From NCBI RefSeq assembly GCF_000003605.2, contig NW_003137327.1, forward strand, positions 365,706-415,321: DNA of 49,616 bases, given 5' to 3'. The DNA is from Saccoglossus kowalevskii (Eukaryota; Hemichordata; Enteropneusta; Harrimaniidae). The position numbers and the translations under genes were made by a program. Of the stretch, positions 12,072-21,653 are shown one piece after another. Positions within the stretch are counted from its first letter, which is position 1. Each line of letters begins with the position of its first letter. The notes beneath the pieces are model-generated. The model was not told where the DNA came from. It searched no databases and saw only the letters and a list, made by a program, of their open reading frames with translations.

Positions 12072-12914
12072 TTAAGGTAGAGATGCAATTTACCTGACAA
12101 GTATTTTCGGAAAGCTTATTGTATGAATATTAAAATTTTGTTAGTATTTTTTTTATGGACACTGTAGTTTGAAATATGCACAAAAATGTTCTTTTTTGAT
12201 CAAAAGTGATTTGAAAAAAAATAGCTCTTAAACCATGCTTCTGTTTCCTGTCAAAATTGGTTTGTGGGTACATCAGTTTACTATGAAGAAAGTGCCGTCT
12301 TGAAAACTGTCTACCAGTTCTCAATTTTGCAGGACAGCAGCCCAAATTTCACTACTTCAAGTTTATGCATAAATTAACACCCAGGCTAGTTGTCTGTACG
12401 ATTGTTGTGACACTGTTCAATCAAAAACAATGCCCCGACGGCGTTTTGAAGATAAACACATTGTCAATCATTTGTGAAAATTTCAAAACAAAAGGTCAAA
12501 GCATCAAGGAACTATTTTTTTTTAAAGTTATGGGATGTGCACTAAAAAGAAGCTGAGATAATTGCTAATTTGCATAACAATTCACTCAGTAAGAAGTTTG
12601 CTAATGCTCATAATTAAAATGGGTGTAACAGTTCCAAATTTAAATTTATTATCGTTTTGTTAAAAGTTAAATATAGTTTTCACCATGTTTCTTTTTTATT
12701 ATTTATGTACAGCCTTGCTAAATCTTGCTAAGCATTCAAAATAGAGAATGTTTGCACCTGTTATCTATCTTTTAAAATCGTTTTTTGAGTATGTTCCACT
12801 ATTCACAATTCTACAAAATTTTAACAGTCTATAGCCAAGACTGTTTGGATAATAACAAGCAAAAAAAAAAAAAATTCACTCCCAAGTGCCCACAAACCTG
12901 CATCTCTACCTTAA
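12072..12914. mobile_element. TTAA-flanked MITE (piggyBac-like termini)
   Basis: TTAA at 12072-12075 and 12911-12914 flank an 835 bp body. The body starts GGTAGAGATGCA and ends TGCATCTCTACC, so the terminal inverted repeat is exact over at least 12 bp. TTAA duplication is the hallmark of piggyBac superfamily insertion. No transposase is encoded, so this is a non-autonomous element. A second left end of the same family, GGGTAGAGATGCAG preceded by TTAA, starts at 49581 and runs off the window. Confidence 0.8.
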
Positions 12915-13490
12915 CAAGCAAAAACAGATAGGAAGAACGCGACACAGATAACACAATAATCAAAACAATGCAAATGAATGGATAACATGACAAATGATAA
13001 CTGCATTATGTTTTGACCTTTTTTTCAAAAGAACTGAAGTTTGAAAAAACAAACAAAAAAATTACATTCTGAAATTATTTATCAGCAATCGCACAAGTTC
13101 TAGCTAAACGGTTGAATAATTACAGTATTACAAATTTGACATCATTTTTTAATGGTTTAATGACAAAATGTCAGTGTTTGGTTTATGGGAAAAAAATACT
13201 GTCGACTAATCGTCAAATAATTATATACAGCTTTTGACATGTATTAATTGTTTGCACTACAATATCGTCGTTCATTTCAAAATCCTATTGTCGCCAAATG
13301 GGCATTGAATACAATGGTGTTTGGGGCGCTTAGCTCAAGCTATGCGTTCGTTCACACTTCCGTCGCTAGCCTGAGCTAAGGGACTCGTACGGTCTTAGAA
13401 AAGGGCCAGATTTACCTCGTACCATTTCTGCATATGATGCAGCGAGATTTTTCTGTCAACAATCCCTTTTATATTTTGTGCCAATTCTAA

Positions 13491-13604
13491 CGCCACGCTC
13501 TGGGGAAACATATAATAGGCGTAGATTTGTCCAAGGCATTTGATACCATGTCACATTTCTTGACTATTTGCTATGCCTGGAGCGTGTGGCCCATCACAGA
13601 ATGA
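13491..13604 (+). pseudogene. LINE-type reverse transcriptase remnant
   Basis: A 37-codon reading frame contains GKHIIGVDLSKAFDTM, which matches the catalytic motif A region of non-LTR retrotransposon reverse transcriptases (D-L-S-K-A-F-D). In-frame stops close both sides and no other reverse transcriptase motif follows in the expected frame. It is a short, dead fragment. The motif is distinctive, but assignment to a clade is not possible at this length. Confidence 0.75.
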
Positions 13605-14911
13605 AACTCGGAGTATTGCCAATTAACTTTCGAATAAAATGTAGTGTCAAGCTTTCAATTATTAAAAGTACATGAACGACTATTGGGATACTAATTCTAC
13701 AACGACAAAGACGGATATTTATATATAGATATAGACATACATTAAAACATAGGAAAGAATAAGTTTAAACGTCGTTTTGCAAATTTTCAAATATATAAAC
13801 ATTTATTCTCAAAAGACGGTGTTCGAATTTCGTTTAAACAAACAGTGCATTTGTATACGAGTTATACGCCTATACGTTTTCTCTCAACACCATTTCGATG
13901 TGCATTGTCACATTTCTTCATGACCCGTGAGCATCGTTGGTATCAGCCCCTACTTTTAGCCCTTACTCTTGTATCAAGCGGCTAGTAGTGCTCACTTTTG
14001 TATTCACCATTCATAACCATTTCATTAGAGCTAAATTCAAGTTTGTGTTTATTTCTGAGTATAAATAAAGTTATTAATTGATTCTGTAGTGTTATCGGGA
14101 ACTACATGTAATGTAATCTTTGCTGAAAATTGTTTGGTTATTTTTAACTCTATTCCTCAAAAAATGGAATCATGTTTACATTGGCAGTTGGCAGGACATC
14201 ACAACTTTTCAAACACGTGTACAGAGCAGTTTATTCCCCGTAACCTCATCAGTACAAATCACTGTTCACTGTGCCCTCTTGTGTTGGTTAATTAACTGTG
14301 CCGCTTTTTTGTTTTTATCGTCCACGAAACAAACATACTATGGCGCGCGTGACAAAATTAGCTGTGGGAATTTCAATATTTCTGATTTGAACAAAACTAC
14401 ATTCGTCACCCACTTTTAAAAATATGAATCCCCGACATCAGAATGTGTTCACAACACCGTGACGTAAACACCTACAAACACGGCGATTTAGCGTTTTGTA
14501 GGGAACTATGGCGGGCGATGTTTATTCCACAGACATGTTACAGTCAAGATGATTGAACTTTATTACTGAAAATTATTAAAATATATGTTTTGTATAAATG
14601 GTTGAGTGGCCATGAATTGTTGGTGTTAATTAATCTCATGGTCACGGTATAATTCATAATGTTTGGCATCCTTAACTTGGTCGCGAAAATGACATCAACA
14701 ATAATTGCCGAAAGCACTTTCTCAATGTAATATCACAGGGATCCCAGGAACTATAATCAACTATGTGCACAGTCTGTATGCATTAGTATCTACAAATAGA
14801 TAAGAAACGAAGGTTCAAGCGACCCGACATTTTTAAAACTGGTGAAACAGACGAAAAGAAAGTAATATTTAATTTTATAGCTTTTTAGGATTAAATGGGA
14901 CAGTTTTTCTA

Positions 14912-14936
14912 AAATGCGTCACACTGTGACGCATTT
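14912..14936. repeat. 25 bp near-perfect palindrome
   Basis: Two 12 bp arms (AAATGCGTCACA and its exact complement) flank a single central base. The sequence could form a hairpin or bind a dimeric factor. The half-site TGACGC resembles a CRE/AP-1 half-site. Confidence 0.8.
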
Positions 14937-15475
14937 CAGCTCGGTATTCTATGGTAATATAAGTGAATCCGTCGGCGAGGGCGTAAAATCTATCGCCGAC
15001 CATGTCTGGCTAAGACGTAACATGGACTTCTGCCAGAGACACGAAACTTGTCACTAGGTTACTTTTTAATTTTAGCGCAAATTACGTCGCAGAGACACAC
15101 ACTAACATTTCAATACGCAGGTTTGTAATAAAAAACGATACTTTTATGATATATTTTATTTTACAAATTCGCTGGAAGTTAATGTATCGCATCAGGTTAT
15201 CGGCGAAACAAGAAAAATAAAACCCAGCTAATTATCTCCTGTATTGTTTGTAGTAATAAAAGTTTATTTATTTGTATATAATAATAAAAATTACCAATTT
15301 TGACACTTGTCTTCACTAGCGTTATTAATCGTGTGTATTGTATAAGCACTAACTCACTCGTCATAGTAATCCCTAAAACGAGTCGGATCTAACGTGATTG
15401 CCAGTTCGTTATCCAACTTCATATGCAGCTGCTGTCGATGGTACCACTTGATGAGCAGGACTCACTTACTGTGTG

Positions 15476-15483
15476 TGACGTCA
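15476..15483. promoter_or_regulatory. Consensus CRE (TGACGTCA)
   Basis: This is an exact palindromic cAMP-response element. A second copy is at 16228-16235. Both lie more than 3 kb from the start codons on either side, so any target gene is unclear. Confidence 0.35.
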
Positions 15484-16227
15484 CGAGCCCATCATTTCGA
15501 TGGCTAATTACCATAAAACCGTAAAATAGACATATATTCATCAGCACATAATCTAAATATACTTATATTCACAGAGATGACACATCTTGAAATTTCAGGG
15601 TAAACTCTTTCATTAAATTGAGAAAAAGATCCCTAAAGGGATACAAAACCGTGCCAGCGGATTTGACATAGCCTGGCCGCGACCTGTACCCCGCAGTCTT
15701 TGACCTGCGCCCTCCATCGTCCAGTTACTATGCTGTAGCCGTGCCACGTAGAAAATTATCTTTATCTGTCACCACCAAAATAAAGAGACATTTGCAATAG
15801 TCTGCAGAGACATGAATGTGATAACTATTACGTGCTTCATATTCTCATTTCATCGTTTGTGGTCTACATATTAGATTTTCCAGTCTCACTCGACATCGTA
15901 TAACATTGCGCCCTTTGACGACCTATTCTGCTACCCGGGATGATATATTTCCATCTTTACTCAGACATCCCCAGCTGTGACCACCAAATGCACAAACCAT
16001 TCACACAGTCCACGTGGACTGCAATAATCACTCAGCCACGTGTGTCACGAGCGGTCTGTTTCGGGTCAGCTGTTGATCATGAAATAATATTTGTATTGTC
16101 GGACAGACTGGCATTTGACAGTTCATGACACGAGTGATTATTAATAGTCATTCAATATCAACAATTTTACAACATATCCATTGTCTTTATTTCCAATTCC
16201 AAGAATTATAAATAAATTACACCGCAA

Positions 16228-16235
16228 TGACGTCA
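16228..16235. promoter_or_regulatory. Consensus CRE (TGACGTCA)
   Basis: Second exact CRE, about 750 bp downstream of the UNC93A-like stop codon at 16985. The function is not shown by the sequence. Confidence 0.3.
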
Positions 16236-16798
16236 CCGCAAATCGCATACTGGTTAAGATAACACAGTAACAAATACGAAAATAAAGAAGTGCGAGAAAG
16301 ACTCCACTTATATTTAATTTTACGGCATGTACACAGCAGATAACTTTTTATATGGAATTGAAGCATAATATTAAACAATCTGTTACAAAACTGTCAAAAT
16401 CTAAAGGTTGCCATATTAATGATATCGTCTACTTTAGGTAGCCATGGTAACAATTTACCTCACACACCAAAAGTCATTTCATGTGAGAATTAAAATGACG
16501 ATGTATAATTATACTTTAAAAAACGAAGATAGATTTCACAAAACAATTCAATGATTTTAGCCTACTTACATTGCATCCTTCACCAAATAAATATAAAATA
16601 CACTTTATAAAAAAAAGAGGAAAAAAACATTATTAGCACCAATAAATTGGTCAGCTACTAGTTATCGTCATAATGAGCTAACCAACCGCCCAGATTACAG
16701 TGTTTCGGGGGAAAGCCAATTAAATGTTACTTATCGAATAAACTGAATCGAATCATTAAAGGTGGACTGTTACTTCAGTAGGGGATTATTTTTTACAT

Positions 16799-16804
16799 TT
16801 TATT
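16799..16804 (-). terminator. Candidate polyadenylation signal (AATAAA)
   Basis: AATAAA on the minus strand, about 180 bp after the stop codon of the first UNC93A-like gene. The position is plausible, but the motif is common in AT-rich DNA. Confidence 0.35.
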
Positions 16805-16984
16805 TCGAAATTCAACAGGTCACCAATTTCGAAAATATTTCATTTTTATGTAGTAGCTAGTCTGGTGTTACATAAAGTCATACACTAAACGATTCTCCCT
16901 GGAACATTTCAAATTGCACTAAAGCAGATCGATTATGATATTGATCCGACTTTTAATAATCCGAACACAATCCCATCCACGTTA

Positions 16985-19329
16985 TTACGTCATCAGTATA
17001 CGAAGAGCCCTGATGTGTTTGTTCCGAAATTCGAACATGATGTACATCCCCATGGAAACGATAAGTAAGGCACAGTTAAAATGAATCTTTATCCCCGTGC
17101 AAAGGTAGTTACTGTATGCGAATGTAAGCGCCGATCCGAGTGACTGCCACAGTCTATAATTCGAGAATGCTGCCTCTTGGTTCTCGCAATATAACACTCC
17201 AAGCAAAGCTGAAAAAACAACGTATGATAATAATATTTAATAGCATTATAACAAGTAATTTTTGTCCGTATTGTCGGTAGATATGAGAATATTTATCTTT
17301 GGAAATTTACCCATTCAGTTTAGTTCGTTGCATTCTAGTGAGAATAACACAAGTATAGATTTAATATTCGCACCGATGCGATGTTTATTGCCTTCAGTTA
17401 TCCGAGTCTAAGCCAACAACCCTGGGTCTAATCCGATTGGTGATTGACAAGAACTTATTAAAGCAAGCATATATCATTTTTGTCGCAGCCTTTTCGAAAG
17501 TTGAAAACACATTCCACAAAACACGACGGCAAAGATTCACGTTATTATTCAGATAATCAGCGGTAAACAATTCATGTAATTGTAATTTATGAAACAAAAT
17601 ATATTTTAATAATCAATCAACTGAAATCAAATCAAAATTTCCACTCGGAAGAACAAGATGAATAACCTGATATATGATTGAATTATGAGAACACTTACAG
17701 CTGACTTGAGTCTGCCAAATTGCGTCCGCAAACCCCCACATTGCAGCAACGACAAAGAATAGCTTCAGATCTTCGACTTGAGGCTCCCAATAAAACATCA
17801 AAACCAATAGCCCAAAATGGATTATCGCTCCCAGATTGAAGAGGGTAAACCTTCCGATGTACTTCCGCATTCTCCCTAGAATGAGTGACGCGGTGGCCTG
17901 CATGACGCCGCAGAACAGCATAATGTATCCCACGTAATGAACACCCAAGGAACAGCTGATGAAAGCCTGAGAAATAAAATCCATAAATTGAGAGACAGTA
18001 ATATAAATATCAGCATTGTTCGATTTCTTTGGTGTAATCGATCGGTGTCGATTTGAATGCAGACCAATCAACTGACTGGAGCATCGTGCAAGCATCTCTG
18101 ATCGGAATTTATATGATGATAAACAAACAAAAAATCCAAACATATGATCGACAACGTGGATAACACATATAAAAATATTATACACACGACATTGATTTAT
18201 TATGTTAATTTCACTATATATAAAACCATACGATATATCATATATATTCCTCCAATGGGATTTTTAAAGAAGAGGATTTATCATATCTATTATTAATAAA
18301 ATTATTATTCTGCAGCTGTGTATCTCTAATTGTCACCCGGCCTTTTATAACCTGATAAGCCGAGATCACGCAATTAGTTGCGACTGTTGGTGAAACACTC
18401 AATTAAATAATACATGCAAATGGGTATACCTGTGTGAAATCGCCAGCTATGTAAGCCATTTCAACGCCCGTATACATCATCAGAGGCACCAGGAGATAGA
18501 GGCTGTGGTCCCCTAGTAATCGGAGAGTGACCGTCAGTCGTGCCCTGGCGGACGTATCTTCCAGTGGACGGTGGTAGCTGGGAAGTTCATCCATCACAAA
18601 CAACACAATTATTGCACCAACCACACCACATGCCAGATACACGTTCACCAGATTATTTTCCATAGGTCTGGGCGGTTGTATAAGCGAAGCCACTCCGGGT
18701 GGTTCTTGACCCGGGCAAAAGTTTGTACCACAAAATGCGGGATCCGCGGATATATTTTCCGAAGCTTCAGTAATGAGCATGTACGACGAAAGCAAATTGC
18801 CCCAAATTTGAGAAGAAAGGAAAAACATGAAGAAAATCCCATTGAAATAATTAACCACGACTTCCTTAGACTCGCAATTGATTTCGGCGTATTTTAGAGC
18901 AGTGGTCGTCAGATAAGACCCCTGGGAGGTCCACAGCGTTCCCGCCGCAAGGCCAAGACACGCGGCGGCTGGAATCAGAGTGTAGAAACTGGAAAACAGA
19001 TTGGAGGCGGTGTACATTGTATAGAATAGCATGGAGTAGAATATAGTACGCTTGGTGCCCAGTCTGGTGACGACGTTGGGCGCTACCAGACAGGAAAGTA
19101 TAAAACAACCATATATAATGCTCAACGATGTAACACCGAGACCAGCGGATTCGTTGATGCTACTTTCTAGATTCTGTAATGCGTTGAAGGACGTAAAAAC
19201 GAAAGTAAACGATATACTGAGAGCTAGCAGATTCTTCCAACATCTCCTGGACTCAGAACGGGTGAACGGGTGTGGAGTGTCGGCTACTTCCACGTTCGTG
19301 ATGAATTGTCCGGTGGTTTTCCCTTCCAT
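16985..19329 (-). CDS. UNC93A: UNC93A-like 12-TM protein, copy 1
   Basis: Exons are 18430-19329 (900 nt), 17699-17966 (268 nt) and 16985-17208 (224 nt, TAA stop), giving 463 aa; human UNC93A is about the same length. UNC93 proteins are major-facilitator-like membrane proteins. UNC93A itself has no firmly established substrate. About seven membrane segments lie in exon 1 (first near residues 33-55), three in exon 2 and two in exon 3. Family motifs are LGVTSLSIIYG, YTLIPA, GTLWTSQGSYLT, SQIWGNLLSS, FADAIWQTQ and AAFSNYRLWQSLG. The loop between TM5 and TM6 has a glycosylation site (NIS) and the paired-Cys motif CGTNFC, which aligns with a CGxxxC loop in the family. The start ATG has good context (acaATGG). 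The first donor is weak (gtatac), but the joined frame matches the family and the sister gene. Which paralogue is the true UNC93A orthologue is not clear. Confidence 0.93.
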
Positions 19330-19740
19330 TGTGATCGTTCAGCTTTGCTGATCACAATCTAACAGTTGTTGTTGGTGTGGTGTGTCGGCACAAACTAGTA
19401 ATACAGTTGCACGAACACAGACGTCACTGTATATGCGCTGTCGACGTGTACGCTGTATACGGTACTAGCCGTTCAATGCTACAAACATCAGCTACATAGC
19501 TCGTCCAATATGGCGCAGTACACAATTCACACGATTCAGTGAAGCATGCAGTATTTATTGGTGACATGTGGTCAGAATGTACTTCCAATAAGTATTCCAA
19601 TGTCAACATATAATGCTCAGTCCTATCCACAATCTGCCACTTGTACAGTTCAAAGAGCCACGCCCCTTTTCAGTAGCTGGTTGACACTCGTGTAAATCAC
19701 GCGACGGTTCCGATGTCAGATCGTGGGAATACGATTATTA
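19330..19740 (-). promoter_or_regulatory. Upstream region of UNC93A-like copy 1
   Basis: This sequence precedes the start codon. It holds a GC/KLF-type box (CCACGCCCC, 19658-19666) and an E-box (CATGTG, 19565-19570). No TATA box or start site can be fixed by eye. Confidence 0.3.
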
Positions 19741-20622
19741 ACACACACGTTTTCTATTCATATTTTCAAAAACGGGCTCCATTATGCATTTGGTAACATT
19801 CACAAGCTACACTCGCCCGCCATGTTTTAAAACAACAAATTGTACCCAACTACGCATAACACTACCGTCCACAAAACACAACACCCAATCAAGCCATTTC
19901 ATTGGCTGTAGAAAGGTAACAACCCCCGTACACACAACACCCAATCAAGCCATTTTCTTCACGTTGAATATAGGATCTAATAAAATTATCGGACGATATT
20001 TTGTCACTTAATACATGTACTAGTATTTTAACCAGCGCATATTAGCAATCAAGCGAGGGAATTAGGGGGCGCACCGTGCATGTCCCCCCTTAAAACCGTT
20101 GTTACTCATATATGTACTATACTAGTATATCACAATGTAATGAGGCAATGTAAATGTGCATCTCCGTCCCTTTCCTAACCTCCAGCATCCGCTGCTGACA
20201 ACAATCGTGATAATTTAGATAAATTTTCATTAGAGGAGTTAAAGCCGATGTCAGAAATGGCGACATAGTACAAGTATTGAGAGAGGGCGTGATGGGAACG
20301 GAATATATTTTTGGTACAACCCTATATTTTCCACTGTAGCAGGCCGCAACAGCTCGTTAGTCATCTTACCCTTAATTCGTTCCTTTCAACCACCCCGGAC
20401 ACCCTCCAATTCGTCTAAAGGTTAACTGGTTGGTTTTAGTAGCAGCTCATTAGGGGATTGGTTTCCAAGGTAACAGTGTCTGGTTAATACGAGCACCACC
20501 TGTCGACCTGTCACTATGTGTCATGAATGACGACTTGTTGCCTTTATGAACATTTCCAAAATATATACCATATATATATATTTAAAACAATGAATCATAT
20601 CCATGTCATTGATAAAATACCG

Positions 20623-20802
20623 CAATTTGAATACGAATCCGAATTAACATGGTACATCAAATTTGAACACGAATCCGTATTAACATGGTACATACAATTT
20701 GAATACGAATCCGAATTAACATGGTACATACAATTTGAATCCGAATCCGAATTAACATGGTACATACAATTTGAATACAAATCCGAATTAATATTGTACA
20801 TA
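20623..20802 (+). repeat. 36 bp minisatellite, five copies
   Basis: Five consecutive 36 bp units begin 'caatttgaatac' or a close variant and contain 'ttaacatggtacat'. Because 36 is divisible by three, the array stays open in frame on both strands and encodes a 12-residue repeat on paper. It lies inside the foldback element, and nothing else suggests translation. Confidence 0.95.
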
Positions 20803-21382
20803 CAATACTACTTGCATCCACCTTGGCACCCCACCCCCCACATTGTGACTTTGTATCTGGTTCTGGATCTTATTGATACATTTATGTAGTAAACATGGGG
20901 CAATTCGTCTTTGGTGCGTTGAAGCAATATCGTTTTGGAAACAACTTTTTGTCTTTACTAAACTCCATTAATTCAATAATAATGGTCAACCAGATGTTTT
21001 GGACACAAAACCAAAAGGTTATTAAAAAAATGCACATGGTATGATGACCCAGCGATGCTGACTGGCAGCGCCATCACAATACGCATAGTATACTACTTTT
21101 GTTTTAGTAGTTTATGACATGAATCAAGAGTAAGGTGCGCCCTGGTCAGCTGAATGCTGCGGATTTGGGATCAATCCTCTAGCTGTGTCAACTATATTGT
21201 AATATATATTGCGAATACATACTTGTTTGGAAATGTAGAATTGTGTGTCAATCGATATTTAGTGAACATGTGTATAGTTGACGGATTTTAAACTAAATGT
21301 GGACTCAAAAGCAGATCTTAATAGGTGACATTTTGAGAAATGCCATTACCTCTCTGAAGAGGCTGCGTGACAACTGATGGAT

Positions 21383-21557
21383 GTTGTGTGTACGGGGGTT
21401 GTTACCTTTCTACAGCCAATGAAATGGCTTGATTGGGTGTTGTGTGTACGGGGGTTGTTACCTTTCTACAGCCAATGAAATGGCTTGATTGGGTGTTGTG
21501 TGTACGGGGGTTGTTACCTTTCTACAGCCAATGAAATGGCTTGATTGGGTGTTGTGT
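21383..21557 (+). repeat. 56 bp tandem repeat, three copies
   Basis: Three 56 bp units start at 21383, 21439 and 21495 ('gttgtgtgtacggggg'), and a fourth breaks off after 7 bases. Units 2 and 3 appear identical and extend into the right arm of the foldback element. The left arm carries the same unit in inverse orientation. Confidence 0.95.
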
Positions 21558-21653
21558 TTTGTGGACGGTAGTGTTATGCGTAGTTGGGTACAATTTGTTG
21601 TTTTAAAACATGGCGGGCGAGTGTAGCTTGTGAATGTTACCAAATGCATAATG

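Larger units (their letters stand above)
11721..16984. other. Intergenic region between PHF12 and the first UNC93A-like gene
   Basis: No gene could be supported. The region holds a TTAA-flanked MITE (12072-12914), a reverse transcriptase remnant (13491-13604), a 25 bp palindrome (14912-14936) and two TGACGTCA sites (15476, 16228). There is also a CpG-containing, promoter-like patch around 14440-14530 with no exons following it. The rest is AT-rich with many stops. Confidence 0.6.
19780..21653. mobile_element. Foldback-like element with 175 bp inverted ends
   Basis: The left arm (about 19781-19955) and the reverse complement of the right arm (21478-21652) appear identical base for base over 175 bp, beginning ATTATGCATTTGG. 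The arms contain a 56 bp tandem unit, one full copy plus part on the left and three on the right. Long inverted ends carrying tandem subrepeats are typical of foldback elements. The interior (about 1.5 kb) has no transposase-like reading frame, only a 36 bp minisatellite and unrelated sequence. No clear target-site duplication is visible, so the exact ends and superfamily are unknown. Near-perfect arm identity suggests recent activity or arm homogenisation. Confidence 0.85.

Noticed and set aside
13325-13385. tRNA-like stretch with 'cttagctcaagc' and an inverted 'gagctaag'.
   Set aside because: It forms a simple hairpin but lacks a cloverleaf with correct B-box and acceptor stem.
19784-20011. 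Identical 57-residue reading frames at 19784 (plus) and 21736 (minus) that look like a duplicated gene.
   Set aside because: They are the two arms of the foldback element read in opposite directions; no coding signal is present.
20527-20889. A 120-codon frame with 12-residue repeats.
   Set aside because: It is created by the 36 bp minisatellite inside the foldback element; the opposite strand is equally open.
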